64,000 nucleotides of DNA from Phycisphaerae bacterium (GCA_012744475.1 JAAYBV010000074.1:60047-124046), one strand, 5' to 3'. Positions 53,585 through 62,774 are shown, numbered from the stretch's first letter. Notes: generated by a model from the sequence alone, not told the origin. Translations and numbers: made by a program.

Positions 53585-54389
53585 CGATCTTCTCGAAACG
53601 ACCGACGAGACCACCTCCGGGCAGACCGCCGAGAGGAGCGACCACCTCAAGGCAGTCGCCCTGCGCGCCTACTCGGGACACAAGACCCGCTCGATCGCGG
53701 AACACGAGATCGTCGAGCTGCTGCCGATGGTCCGCCAGATCGCGCATCGCGCCGCCAGCTATCTGCGTCCTCCGCTGTCGTTCGACGACCTGGTCTCGGC
53801 CGGCACGGTGGGCCTGCTGAAGGCCGCCCGCGATTTCGACGCCTCGCATCAGGCGGAGTTCAGGACCTACGCTTACATCCGAATCAAGGGCGCCGTGCTC
53901 GACGAGCTGCGCAGGGCTTCGCCTCTGCCCTCCAACGTCAATCGACAGGTGCGCCACGCACTGCGCGTCAGCCAGAGCATCGCCCAGCGGACCGGCAGCG
54001 CCCCTACCGACGAGCAACTGGCCGATGAGCTGGGCATCTCCGTCGACGAGGTAGGAACGCTCTTCGAGAGCGCGCGGGCCCAACACTTCGTCTCCATCGA
54101 CGGGTCCGGCGAGGAACAACCGGCCCTCGGAGAGATTCTGGCGTCGGCCGACACCGCTGCTCCCGACAGTCGGATGGAAAAAGACGAAATGCTCAAGAAG
54201 CTGACGGCGGCCATGCAGGAGCTCGACCGGCGCCGGCTTCAGATTATCGTGCTCTATTACCACAAGCACCTGACCATGAAGCAGATCGCCGATCTGCTCG
54301 AGATCACCGAATCCCGTGTCAGCCAGTTGCACGCCAGTGCGCTGGTGATTCTCTCGGCCAAATTGGGGGAATACCGCGATGACGGATAG
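53568..54389 (+). CDS. fliA: Flagellar sigma factor (FliA, sigma28)
   Basis: 273-residue sigma70-family factor that directs late flagellar genes. Region 2 at about 70-115 (FDDLVSAGTVGLLKAARDFD, FRTYAYIRIKGAVLDELR), region 3 near 150 (LADELGISVDEVGTL) and region 4 at 223-260 (LQIIVLYYHKHLTMKQIADL, ESRVSQLHASAL). The GTG start at 53568 has AAGGAT upstream. The FliA/WhiG-like family match is strong. A likely antagonist is the FlgM-like protein at 56328. Confidence 0.92.
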   Translation: MTARTDDLLETTDETTSGQTAERSDHLKAVALRAYSGHKTRSIAEHEIVELLPMVRQIAHRAASYLRPPLSFDDLVSAGTVGLLKAARDFDASHQAEFRTYAYIRIKGAVLDELRRASPLPSNVNRQVRHALRVSQSIAQRTGSAPTDEQLADELGISVDEVGTLFESARAQHFVSIDGSGEEQPALGEILASADTAAPDSRMEKDEMLKKLTAAMQELDRRRLQIIVLYYHKHLTMKQIADLLEITESRVSQLHASALVILSAKLGEYRDDG

Positions 54390-54594
54390 TGATTACAGTG
54401 CCATCCGGCCAGTCGAGGGCCTGCAGACGATCCAGGGACTGACGCCGATCCAGAGGCAGGGGGAAGGCAAACGCCGCCAGGATGCGAAGTCAGAATCCCA
54501 CTCCGAGCCCGAGACCGAGCCGGAAGAGGCCAAGGAGCCCAAGGCGAACCCGCCCAATCAGGACGACCCGCACTCGATCGATTATTGTGCTTGA
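54379..54594 (+). CDS. Small acidic, proline-rich protein
   Basis: 71 residues, charged and apparently disordered (SESHSEPETEPEEAKEPKAN). Starts inside the last codons of fliA (11-base overlap), with GGGGGA upstream. No family recognised. Small size makes the call tentative, but the overlap and the co-directional operon favour a real gene. Confidence 0.45.
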   Translation: MTDSDYSAIRPVEGLQTIQGLTPIQRQGEGKRRQDAKSESHSEPETEPEEAKEPKANPPNQDDPHSIDYCA

Positions 54595-54640
54595 CGCAGT
54601 TGGCTCCGGGTGGAATAAACAGCAAGGAAGAGAAACGCCG

Positions 54641-54901
54641 ATGCCGAAACTAACAAGACGTGTTCTCAAAGCCAGCCAGGTGCAGTGGCACGGTTCGTTC
54701 CGACTGGATCTGCACCCGAAGGCCGCTCCGAAGACGGGCGCCTCATGCGGCGCAGCGCCGACGCGGATTCGCATTGCCGAGAACCATCCGCAGTACGCCC
54801 TCGTGGAGGTGACCTGTTCCTGCGGCAAGACCACGTTGGTCCGATGTGAATATGCCCGACCGGACGGGGCCCCCGCGTCGGCCGCCACGGTGGCTTCATG
54901 A
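54641..54901 (+). CDS. Small protein with Cys-X-Cys motif
   Basis: 86 residues, beginning MPKLTRRVLKASQVQWHGSF, with VTCSCGKTTLVRCEYAR near the end. The cysteines could bind a metal. No family was recognised. AAGGAAGAG precedes the ATG. Lies between fliA and lipoprotein genes in a co-directional series. Confidence 0.5.
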   Translation: MPKLTRRVLKASQVQWHGSFRLDLHPKAAPKTGASCGAAPTRIRIAENHPQYALVEVTCSCGKTTLVRCEYARPDGAPASAATVAS

Positions 54902-54927
54902 GACGTTGCCTTGCGAGGAGATATCCG

Positions 54928-55527
54928 ATGTGCAGGATCAGACAAATCGTTTCACTGTTCGCGGTATCGTGCCTGGGCGCCACCTTCTGTGGCTGCAACC
55001 CTCCGCAGCGACCGATCCGCCCGATGACCACCGAGAACGCACCCAACCCCCAGACAGGCGGATCGAGTGCGAAACGCTTCCAGGATACCCCGCTCGAAGG
55101 ACGGACCGCCGTCGAGTCGGCCATCGAATTGTCGGAGAAGTATGCCCGCCTCTCGGACCAGACCGTCGCGCTGCGCGAGGAGAACAAGCGTCTGACCGCC
55201 GACAACGAGGCCCTCTTGCAGCAGATCGCGGCCCTGGAGGCCAAGCTCAAGCAGACGCAGAAGGAGTTGGGCGAAGCCAATGAGCTTCTCATCGAGATGC
55301 TCACCGAGCTGAACACATGGAAGAGCAACATCCTTGGTTTTCGAGGGGAGATGCGCGACGCCGCCAAGGCGCAGTTAGAGGCGCTGCTGAAGGTGCTGGA
55401 GATTCTCGGGGGGGAAGCGGACGCCGCCAACCTCGAACGTCTTCACGCCGCGACGCTGAGCGGCAAGCCCCAGGGCGACCCCAACGTCAGCAGCACGCCG
55501 GTGAGGGAGGAACCGAATGTACCGTAG
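54928..55527 (+). CDS. Coiled-coil lipoprotein
   Basis: 199 residues. N-terminus MCRIRQIVSLFAVSCLGATF followed by CGC, a plausible lipoprotein signal, then a long coiled coil (LREENKRLTADNEALLQQIA). The ATG at 54928 is preferred because GAGGAG lies seven bases upstream; an earlier frame from 54898 has no such site. Possibly an envelope factor acting with the next lipoprotein. Confidence 0.6.
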   Translation: MCRIRQIVSLFAVSCLGATFCGCNPPQRPIRPMTTENAPNPQTGGSSAKRFQDTPLEGRTAVESAIELSEKYARLSDQTVALREENKRLTADNEALLQQIAALEAKLKQTQKELGEANELLIEMLTELNTWKSNILGFRGEMRDAAKAQLEALLKVLEILGGEADAANLERLHAATLSGKPQGDPNVSSTPVREEPNVP

Positions 55528-56203
55528 CCCAATCGAATCGGGCCGCCGAAGCTCCGGGGCCGTCGGACACCGGGCCGTGTTGCTCGTTGCCGCAGTGGTC
55601 GTAGCCGTCTTGCAGGGCGGCTGCGAATCGCCTCAGAACGGCAACGGCATGGCCGGCTCGTTCTACCTGAACCCCTACAAAGACCTCGCCAACCTCGGCC
55701 GCATCGCACTGGTCGAACTGGACAACAATTCCGGCCACCCCCAGATCTCCGCCGACCTGACCGAGGCGCTCTTCGTCGCCCTCCAGAAGAAGCAGGTCTT
55801 TGGCCTGACCTTCGTTCATCAGGACAATCCCGACTGGAGAGGTCTCCAGCAGAACCTCGATTCGCTCCAGGCGCTGCGACAATTGCTGGCCATGCGCGAG
55901 ACCCTCAAGTGCAACGGCCTTCTCGTCGGGACCGTCACCGAGTATACGCCCTACCCGCACATGTCGCTCGGCCTGCGCCTGAAGCTGCTCGATCTGACCG
56001 ACGGGCAACTGATCTGGGGCCTCGAACAGGTCTGGGACAGCTCCGACCGCGACATTCAGAAGCGAATCAAGCACTACTTCAAGGACGACTTGCGGACCGG
56101 CTTTGCGTCGCTGCGCGAAGAGCTGGTGGTCGTCAGTCCGCTGAAATTCGGCAAGTTTGTCGCCTACGAGGTGGCCGAGACGTTCGAGCGCCCGGAGCAA
56201 TAG
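55517..56203 (+). CDS. Predicted lipoprotein of unknown function
   Basis: 228 residues with signal and LQGGC lipobox near residue 32-36 and an alpha/beta domain (LGRIALVELDNNSGHPQIS, CNGLLVGTVTEYTPYPHMS). The fold pattern recalls the small periplasmic lipoproteins of the LpoB/CsgG-like group, but this is a weak impression. It overlaps the preceding lipoprotein gene by 11 bases; GGAGG precedes the ATG. The operon ends here, at the terminator 56228-56254. Confidence 0.65.
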   Translation: MYRSPIESGRRSSGAVGHRAVLLVAAVVVAVLQGGCESPQNGNGMAGSFYLNPYKDLANLGRIALVELDNNSGHPQISADLTEALFVALQKKQVFGLTFVHQDNPDWRGLQQNLDSLQALRQLLAMRETLKCNGLLVGTVTEYTPYPHMSLGLRLKLLDLTDGQLIWGLEQVWDSSDRDIQKRIKHYFKDDLRTGFASLREELVVVSPLKFGKFVAYEVAETFERPEQ

Positions 56204-56227
56204 CAGCCGGTCCGCCACGAGTGGCGA

Positions 56228-56254
56228 GGCCCCTATTATGGGCCGGTTTTTTTT
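56228..56254 (+). terminator. Rho-independent terminator after the fliA-lipoprotein operon
   Basis: GGCCC and GGGCC form a short stem around a seven-base loop, followed by GG and eight T residues at 56247-56254. Confidence 0.8.
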
Positions 56255-56327
56255 GCAGGAAGGCCCTTAAGATTCCGGCAGATCATACGAAAACAAACAT
56301 GGAAACACGGATACTAAGGAACGTGAA

Positions 56328-56597
56328 ATGATAAACAACATTGACATCAATCGAGTCGGCCCCCTCATGGGACAGGCATCCTTCCCAACTCCCGACCCCG
56401 TCAATACGCCGCGAGGCAGCCAGGCCGACGCCTCGCTGCACGTGAGCTTCGAGGACCTGATCAATCAAGCCAAGAATTCCGCCGAGGCCGAGGCCGTTGC
56501 CGTCGAAGAGGCTCGCCAGCTACTCGCCTCAGGTCAACTGACCAGCCTTGAGAACGTGCAGGCGGCCGCGATGAACATCCTAAACTTCGGAATCTAA
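56328..56597 (+). CDS. flgM: FlgM-like anti-sigma28 factor
   Basis: 89 residues, small and largely disordered in the first half, with a helical C-terminus (EEARQLLASGQLTSLENVQA). Size, position downstream of fliA and the pattern of the tail resemble FlgM, which holds FliA inactive until the hook is done. The match is weak by eye. AGGA lies seven bases before ATG 56328, and the gene has its own terminators on both sides. Confidence 0.55.
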   Translation: MINNIDINRVGPLMGQASFPTPDPVNTPRGSQADASLHVSFEDLINQAKNSAEAEAVAVEEARQLLASGQLTSLENVQAAAMNILNFGI

Positions 56598-56624
56598 AGA
56601 CCTTATAGAAAACCAGATCGAGTC

Positions 56625-56667
56625 GTGGGGCCTGCCAAGGATGGCGCAAAGGCCCCCGTTTTTTTTT
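56625..56667 (+). terminator. Rho-independent terminator after the flgM-like gene
   Basis: GGGGCCT pairs with AGGCCCC, with an inner GCCA/TGGC hairpin, followed by nine T residues at 56659-56667. Confidence 0.85.
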
Positions 56668-57225
56668 GCGCTGCCCGAGGCCGGCACGCCCCGCGCAGAA
56701 ACGGAGCGGTCAACTCTTAAAGGCTTGTGGAAAAAACGCTTACGTTGTCAGACGTAGCAGTCGAGGATGGTTCCGACCGGCAAGCTGCCGGGTTGCGGAG
56801 CTGGAGCCGGAAAGGCCAGGGGGCACGAATCGTCGTAGGATCGGACGTGGACGTCGACATGGACAGGACCGGACGCTTCGCTGTGGCCGACCAGCAGACG
56901 CCGGGAAAAGGGCGTCGAAGCAGCCTCAACATCAAAAACACCCAACGATTTGTATCCGATCCAGCCGTTCATTACTTCTGCCCCCAGTAGCACTTATCGT
57001 ACCACAATTATGGGCTCGATTCAAGTGGATTCTACGGGCCTCAGGTCCGAGAAGTTTTTTGCAGATCGCTTGTTACCGATCCTGCCCTGGCGGCCTCTTT
57101 ATTATTAGACCGGTGCATTCAGCACGCGAGCAGGAAATCGCAATCCGGCTCAAAATAAACCGCCCCGCCGGACGACTATATAGAGGCAGGAAACTCTAAA
57201 TAACGTTTGTGACAGAGGTTATCGG
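56668..57225. other. Gene-poor region
   Basis: About 560 bases. Short open frames exist on both strands (around 56727-56993), but neither has a clear ribosome site or family, and they overlap each other. Position marks the end of the flagellar part. Confidence 0.4.
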
Positions 57226-57426
57226 ATGCACATCATCGCCCAATGCCCCCGCTGCGGCTACCACTGGTGGCTGGACGGCAGCGCCGCCGACCGCCGGCTG
57301 CGATGCCGAAAGTGCTTCCGCCTATTGAAGGTCCCCGACCTGACCGAGGTCCCCGAGGCTACCGCCATCGTCAACCAGGCTAAAAGCGAGCTGTACGTCG
57401 ACGATGCCGGCAAGACCTATGGCTGA
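57226..57426 (+). CDS. Zinc-ribbon protein
   Basis: 66 residues with two CX2C pairs (CPRCGYHWW and RCRKC), the pattern of an MJ0042-like zinc ribbon, followed by an acidic tail. AGAGG lies eight bases before the ATG. Probably a small metal-binding regulatory protein; function not recognised. Confidence 0.6.
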   Translation: MHIIAQCPRCGYHWWLDGSAADRRLRCRKCFRLLKVPDLTEVPEATAIVNQAKSELYVDDAGKTYG

Positions 57427-58132
57427 CCCCACGCCCAGCGCGGTCTGATCCACCTCGCAGAACCTGGGTGGCTTGCGGCAGCACGCTTCCCTCTCCCGGC
57501 CGAACCACGGACATCCAATGCAGCGCTCGTCCATCTCCAACTTCAGGATTCTTCACCGTCTGACCGCCATCCCCGCGATAGCACCTCCCAGCATCGCCCC
57601 CTCGCGTTGTAATCCCATGAGCCCCCCGTCAATTCTCCGTTAGATTCACCAACCACGTATCGCTTCTGGTTTCTGTCGGGCTGAAGAGCATTGGGCGATC
57701 CGCAGAATGGACGGTCTCTCTGTCGCCAGCAAGGCACGCGATTTCGTCACAAACGTGCAACACCGTCCTTTTGTAGAGGCCGATGGTTCGTTCCGCTCAT
57801 CCGGGCGGGTGCCGGGCCGGAACTGTTTGACAAGTCAACGGAGTTTTGAGTTTCAAGTTTCAAGTTGTGAGTTCAGCGCTTCCGAGGGACGAGATACGAG
57901 ATACCAGATACGCGCGACGACTGGAATGGAGGCCGTGCCGCGCGAGCCAAGGCCGGAAATCCAATCGGCATGGGCAGGATTTTCTGTCAACCGATCCGCG
58001 AGGGCAATCGTCGTAGCACAGTATCGAAGAAGGGACACCAACGGGCTATGCCGGAGAAGCTCGCGCGGGCCCCGTCGGCCAGGCGGCCTGGTGTAGCCGC
58101 GAACCGTAGTCCACGATGGAAGGAGATAAGAA
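57427..58132. other. Intergenic region with short repeats
   Basis: About 700 bases without a supported gene. It includes the micro-repeat block at 57841-57918. A cysteine-rich minus-strand frame (57322-57540) was judged unlikely because it overlaps the zinc-ribbon gene. Confidence 0.4.
57841..57918 (+). repeat. Short simple direct repeats
   Basis: Tandem-like AGTTTCAAGTTTCAAGTT and GAGATACGAGATACCAGATAC-type units, differing in base composition from the surrounding DNA. Possible remnant of a mobile or repetitive element. Confidence 0.55.
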
Positions 58133-59164
58133 ATGCGTTGTGGGAACGTCGTACGTCTTCCAATTGCTATGATCGTCATCGCCTGCTGTCTGGCGGAATC
58201 GTCCGCGTTACGTGCCGCGTCCGGCGGGCGGAGCGACCCGGCCCCTCTTCTCTATCCCCACGAGCTCGACAAGCGGCCGGCCTTGCCGTCTCCGTATCTG
58301 GCGGAAGACGGAACGGAGATCGTGACAGCCGTTCTGAAGAACGGCAAGTACGTGTGCATCCCTGTCACCGTCGAGAATGGAAAGCCTCTGCACTACAGCT
58401 ACAGAGTCCCGTTCGCCTACGGCAAGGACCAGCAGCTTCACGTGAATCGTGATGACTTCCCGACACTGGCCCAAACCGGACTCCACGCGGAAGCGGAACT
58501 GGATGCCACCAGGATGATCACGGGGTTTCCCGTGGATCTGATCACCTACATCGGTCGGCCCGGGCAGTTTTCCGGAGCGGGGTTCCTGGCCGACGATGAG
58601 ACGATCCTCTCGGTTCTCAAAGGCGACAACAAACTCGTCAGGAAACTGGGGCTGACCCATCCCCAGATGGCCAGGCCGCTCTATCACGTCTGGAATATGA
58701 TCCTTCAGGACATCGAACACGGCACGTTCAGAAGGTTCTCCAGCATCCCGCGTTTCTTCTACAACGACCAGGAGATCGCGCTGCGCGCCGAATCGACGAA
58801 GGGTTGGCAGATCTCCATCTTCCAGGATGAGATCCAGGGAATGTTCGACATCAGTGTCCGACGCACGCTTACGGCGGCCGAGGATTCGTTCCTGCGCCGT
58901 ACGTATCGCGGCCTTTCGGGCACGCAGATGACCGAACTGCAAGAGAAGCTTACCCACTTGCGCTTCAGCGAAATGCTCCCCTACTACGTCATGGGCTACG
59001 GCTTCTACGAGGGCCATACCGGTTTCCGGGCCGACCCGATCACCATCGCGTGCATCTTCGGACTGCGGAGCATCGAGGAGATCGAGAACGCCTTTCCCGG
59101 CCGCTTGTACGAGACTCTCACCCGCCATTTCACCGACACGGGCCGGGCCGACAGCAGGCCATGA
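58133..59164 (+). CDS. Exported protein of unknown function
   Basis: 343 residues with a signal peptide (VVRLPIAMIVIACCLAESSA) and a folded domain lacking recognised motifs. Motif-like stretches are AVLKNGKYVCIPVTVENGKP and SEMLPYYVMGYGFYEGHTGF. AAGGAG seven bases before the ATG supports the start. The nearest neighbours are the zinc-ribbon gene upstream and a converging ECF sigma factor gene; no operon is evident. Function cannot be inferred. Confidence 0.7.
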   Translation: MRCGNVVRLPIAMIVIACCLAESSALRAASGGRSDPAPLLYPHELDKRPALPSPYLAEDGTEIVTAVLKNGKYVCIPVTVENGKPLHYSYRVPFAYGKDQQLHVNRDDFPTLAQTGLHAEAELDATRMITGFPVDLITYIGRPGQFSGAGFLADDETILSVLKGDNKLVRKLGLTHPQMARPLYHVWNMILQDIEHGTFRRFSSIPRFFYNDQEIALRAESTKGWQISIFQDEIQGMFDISVRRTLTAAEDSFLRRTYRGLSGTQMTELQEKLTHLRFSEMLPYYVMGYGFYEGHTGFRADPITIACIFGLRSIEEIENAFPGRLYETLTRHFTDTGRADSRP

Positions 59165-59358
59165 AACACGATCGAGCCGTACGGCAAATCTTCCTCGCCG
59201 AACATCTCCGAAGAAGCACAGCACGCAGCGGAAGCGCCAGCAAAAAGGCCTCGCAGGTGTGCAAGCCGTACCTCGTTCCGCGACCAAAGGCCCTTCGATG
59301 CCGATGGCCATCGGATCGAAGGGGGGTAACAGGGAAGGAGGAATAGTGATTGCGTCGG

Positions 59359-60720
59359 TCAGGGCAAGAGCTGCGCCGTCTGAGGGGCCCGGACGGGGAC
59401 AGTCCGGGCCTGAACGCCGACGAGTTGAAATCCGCCCTGGGCGCCGTTGCCGGCGAGACCTCGGATGCGGACGGCCGCAAGCCTGGCGCTGGCGGGCACC
59501 TGGGCGAAGTCGTAGGTGATGAGGGTCACGCCGGACGCCTGAGACACCTCTCCTTCCGGCGCGAGAATGAACAGATCGTTGGTGTCACTGACCGCGGCCA
59601 CCTCGGGCAGGTCCTCGATGTCGGTGCCCGTCACGAGCAGATCGGGCCCGGCCGCGTCGTACAGCGTGGATCCGAACCCAAGCTGGACCCAATGGTTCTC
59701 CGGCAGGACCAGCGCGACGCTGTCACCATGCGGCCGTCGGACCAGCACGGTGGGCGCATCGGCGCGCGCCGCAGGCGTCCCGGCCTCGCTCAGATCGACG
59801 CAGGTCCAGCCATTGCCCTCCGGATTGCTGCTGCCGACTACAGCGGACGGATACGCGAACTCCTCCTGAACCTCGGCGATAGGCGTGGTCGCTGGCGCCG
59901 CCGGGTCGGCGTGACGCAAGCCCGAAGACAAGGCCCCGACGGCAACAAACATCGGTACCGCGACGACGACGGCAGCGGCGGTCAGGCCGGCCTTCGACGC
60001 CGCGGCAGCCAGCGCCGCAGTGCGAAGGCCGGTCCTCATCGCATTTTGGCCGATCAGCACCCCCGCCGCCGCAGATCGACCCGTACAAGCAGTAATGGCC
60101 CCGAACACGGTCAGGCCCGAAACGAGGTGCATCCGGCCGAATCCATTGCGGGCAAGCTGTCGGCGAAGCGATTTCTTGGCTCGGAAGAACAGCAGCCGGG
60201 CCCGAAGCTGGGATCCCCCCATGACCTCGGCAATCTCGACATACGACAAGTCGTCGAAGCAGCGCAGGGTCAGAACGCTTCGGTAGTTCAGCTTCAGCGA
60301 TGCCATGGCGCGAACAACCGCCTGTACGACCTCCTGATGAATGAGCTTGTCGCAGGCGGAGGCACCGGCTTCGGAAAGCCGCTCGGCCAGTGCGGCATCG
60401 TCGAGCGATTCGATGGATTGGCGTACCAGACTGTGACGCCTCTGGCGGATGTGGTACCTGATCTTGTTCAGGGCCGTTTTGTGGAGCCAGGCCCAGAAGG
60501 CCGGCGGGCTTTCGATTCTCAACTCGGGCAGATGTCGGATCATCTCCAGCAGGGTGTCCTGGCACAGGTCCTGCGCCAGGTGGAAATCGAGCGTCATGCG
60601 GTAAATGTAGGTCTGAACCCGCTTCTGGGCGAGCCTGGAGAGGCGAGAGATGCTGTCCTGGCAGCCGCTCTGGGCCCCGCGGATGAGGTTCAGCTCCAAT
60701 TGTGCGACGTTCGGTTTCAT
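59359..60720 (-). CDS. ECF sigma factor with fused membrane and extracytoplasmic region
   Basis: 453 residues. Residues 20-190 have ECF sigma region 2 (LAQDLCQDTLLEMIRHLPEL) and region 4 (YRSVLTLRCFDDLSYVEIAE, then FFRAKKSLRRQL). A hydrophobic stretch (AAAVVVAVPMFVAVGAL) follows, then an outer domain of about 180 residues. Such fusions are known in planctomycetes, where the C-terminal part may act as a sensor. ATG 60720 is used; an upstream TTG at 60738 has AGGGGCG nearby and is possible. The gene converges with the exported-protein gene. Confidence 0.8.
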   Translation of the reverse strand: MKPNVAQLELNLIRGAQSGCQDSISRLSRLAQKRVQTYIYRMTLDFHLAQDLCQDTLLEMIRHLPELRIESPPAFWAWLHKTALNKIRYHIRQRRHSLVRQSIESLDDAALAERLSEAGASACDKLIHQEVVQAVVRAMASLKLNYRSVLTLRCFDDLSYVEIAEVMGGSQLRARLLFFRAKKSLRRQLARNGFGRMHLVSGLTVFGAITACTGRSAAAGVLIGQNAMRTGLRTAALAAAASKAGLTAAAVVVAVPMFVAVGALSSGLRHADPAAPATTPIAEVQEEFAYPSAVVGSSNPEGNGWTCVDLSEAGTPAARADAPTVLVRRPHGDSVALVLPENHWVQLGFGSTLYDAAGPDLLVTGTDIEDLPEVAAVSDTNDLFILAPEGEVSQASGVTLITYDFAQVPASARLAAVRIRGLAGNGAQGGFQLVGVQARTVPVRAPQTAQLLP

Positions 60721-61291
60721 CGGCTTTGCTGTGTCCAACGCCCCTGGCGAAGAGATGTTTCGCAGATTCCCCGTTGGGGGATCACGTTTGGGCCCTGCGC
60801 CGCGCGACGCATACGGGCCCGCCGTGATCCCCGCAGGTATGGACGGGCGTTTCGAGGGCCCGTTACAGAATCGCGAAAAATTTCCGCCAGCCAGTTCCGC
60901 CCAAGGGAATCCTCCCGTCCTCGCCCCCCTGTGGCCCCGCCGGCCCGGGTCTCTCGCCGGGATGGCAAATCGAGACCGTACCAGGGCATAAGTGCCTTGC
61001 CACCAGCACCTTACAGATTCAGAACAGCGCCGGCGACAGTCCGCAGCAGGCTCGCAAGACCCCGCCCTGAGCGAAGCCGAAGGGACCTATTTCCCCACCC
61101 GGGGCGCATCGAACCACGTGTCTTGAAGCGTCGACGACATCGCTATCCACTGATGCAGCAACCGCGCGCTCAGTCAGGTGCGCGACTCCGGAAAACGTAA
61201 CTCGCTGCCCACACGGTGATTGCGGACGGCAGTGCCATTCGTGTCAGGTGCTTCTTCGGGGTCTTCTCCCAGGAACGGGATACAGGGGCTC
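60721..61291. other. Intergenic region
   Basis: About 570 bases between the ECF gene and the pseudopilin gene. It contains CCCTGAGCGAAGCCGAAGGG near 61064-61083, a commonly dispersed intergenic repeat type, and one copy of the REP-like repeat at 61241-61263. No gene was supported. Confidence 0.45.
61241..61263 (+). repeat. REP-like direct repeat, copy 1
   Basis: 23 bases containing GGTGCTTCTTCGGGGTC, matching copy 2 at 62596-62618 except for one base. It resembles short repeats near REP-associated elements. It lies just beyond the 3' end of the pseudopilin gene. Confidence 0.65.
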
Positions 61292-62290
61292 CTATGGCTC
61301 GGGATTCTCCTCGGCCGCATAACCCAGCCTGCCCCAAGTGGCTTTTTGCAGCCTCTGCAAATCGTAGAGGCCGTCTTCGGTTTGGGGTATATACTCCTGC
61401 ATGGCAGGCGATGTCGTGATGACGATCTTTGCGGCCTGCAATTCGCGAGACGTCTCCCGGCCCTTCCACTTCCAATGCTCGACGTGTCCGTCCGCCATGG
61501 AGAAGGTGGTGCCCGCGCCATGTCGCATCGGCGCGGGGGGACTGCTGAGACACCAACCGGGAGAGAAGTAATGAACGCAGTAGTCGACGCTGCTTGGATA
61601 GTGGCCTATGTCCAGGAAGACCGCGCGGGCGGCCGGACCCGGACTGACGATGTCTGTCAGTCTGGTCAGTTTCAGGACGGTGCGGCCGACACGCACTCCG
61701 ACTTCCGCCACCTCCACGTCGGCGGTGTTCGGGACATACGTTCCCGCCATGTGGGGTGTGTCATTGTTGGCAGCGACCACGGGGACGTACGTGACCAGGT
61801 TATTCTTGTACCCCCGCGGGCAGCGGTAGACGTCAACATCCCGCACGTACGGCCACAGGGCCCCCCTGTTAGGGTCCTCGAACGCGCTTGCGCGGCTATT
61901 GAAGGCGCGGCCCACCCATCCTTGCAGCCCTCTCCTCCATCCATCGTGCCCTCTTCTCCTATAGGCGAAGGAGCTCCCGTAAACGAGTCTACCGTTGTAC
62001 TGGTCGGCGTAGGCGATCCAGGCGGTGGTGAGCTGCTTGAGATTGCTCAGACAGACGATGCGCTGGGCCCGTTCCCTTGCCAGACGCATCGCCGGAACGA
62101 AGATTGCAAGCAGCACGGCGATCAACGCGATCACCACCAACAGCTCGATCAGCGTGAAGGCGCGAGGATCGATCGAGGGCGACGGATGATGGACGGTTCG
62201 CCGATAGGGTTGCCCTGGCCGGGACAGGTCCGGCCGCCGATTGCCTTTATGCTGCTCCCCATCCGCACGCACACTCGCTAACGAAGGCAT
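61292..62290 (-). CDS. Type II pseudopilin-like protein with H-X9-DG motif
   Basis: 332 residues. The prepilin-type signal near residue 45 ([20 protein letters not shown]) carries the conserved Phe and Glu, with the leader unusually ending in Ala before Phe. The C-terminal part has the H-X9-DG signature ([15 protein letters not shown]). This pairing is typical of the large planctomycete family sometimes called DUF1559, probably processed by prepilin peptidase and placed in a pseudopilus or surface complex. The ATG at 62290 is supported by GGAGG upstream. The gene is flanked by a pair of short direct repeats. Confidence 0.88.
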   Translation of the reverse strand: MPSLASVRADGEQHKGNRRPDLSRPGQPYRRTVHHPSPSIDPRAFTLIELLVVIALIAVLLAIFVPAMRLARERAQRIVCLSNLKQLTTAWIAYADQYNGRLVYGSSFAYRRRGHDGWRRGLQGWVGRAFNSRASAFEDPNRGALWPYVRDVDVYRCPRGYKNNLVTYVPVVAANNDTPHMAGTYVPNTADVEVAEVGVRVGRTVLKLTRLTDIVSPGPAARAVFLDIGHYPSSVDYCVHYFSPGWCLSSPPAPMRHGAGTTFSMADGHVEHWKWKGRETSRELQAAKIVITTSPAMQEYIPQTEDGLYDLQRLQKATWGRLGYAAEENPEP

Positions 62291-62498
62291 ACTCGTTCCC
62301 TCCGGATACGGTACAGCGCCAAGACAGTCGACACAGCACGCGTCGGCCGTCATGCACTGTCAGTCCAGCCGCATTCTCCCAGCGCGAAACGGAACGCTCT
62401 CTCGCAAAGGTGGCCCGCTATGGCACGGTGCAAGATCGATGACGACGAGCAAGCATCAAACACGATGTTGTCTCACCGGCCCACCCTCACACGAGTCG

Positions 62499-62525
62499 AT
62501 TATACTATCAGGACGCAGATCACAA
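62499..62525 (-). promoter_or_regulatory. Possible sigma70 promoter of the pseudopilin gene
   Basis: On the minus strand a perfect TATAAT (62499-62504) is preceded by TTGTGA 15 bases upstream. The spacing is short and the site is about 210 bases before the start codon. Confidence 0.35.
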
Positions 62526-62595
62526 CGCGCGTTTTTAGAAAAATGCCGATTTTCTTGCTGCGCGCGGTCTACGCCGGCGCATTGCGGAATTGAAG

Positions 62596-62618
62596 GTGTC
62601 CGGTGCTTCTTCGGGGTC
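62596..62618 (+). repeat. REP-like direct repeat, copy 2
   Basis: 23 bases matching copy 1 at 61241-61263 in 22 positions, same orientation. Together they bracket the pseudopilin gene. Confidence 0.65.
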
Positions 62619-62656
62619 ATCCTCGGGGGCGGATAGTGCGTGGGAGTCCGTGGCGC

Positions 62657-62670
62657 GGGGCGGTCGCCCC
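62657..62670 (+). repeat. GC-rich hairpin
   Basis: GGGGCG and CGCCCC around GT form a short perfect hairpin; part of a repeat-rich block. Confidence 0.55.
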
Positions 62671-62752
62671 TGCCAGTCGCCCGTACAAGGATGGCGCGTG
62701 CGAAACCGTCGGATCGCGACAAGGCACGGTGGCCCATCAGGTCGTGCACGTA

Positions 62753-62774
62753 GGGGCGAGGCATGCCTCGCCCC
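62753..62774 (+). repeat. Perfect 22-base palindrome
   Basis: GGGGCGAGGCA followed exactly by its reverse complement. Sequences of this type occur as dispersed intergenic repeats in several bacterial groups. Confidence 0.7.

Noticed and set aside
56727..56993. Overlapping short frames on both strands
   Set aside because: No ribosome site, no family, and the two exclude each other.
57322..57540. Cysteine-rich minus-strand frame
   Set aside because: Overlaps the zinc-ribbon gene and has no ribosome site; the cysteines alone are not enough.
59350..61200. Plus-strand frame of 616 codons
   Set aside because: Antisense to the ECF sigma factor gene, which has clear sigma regions.
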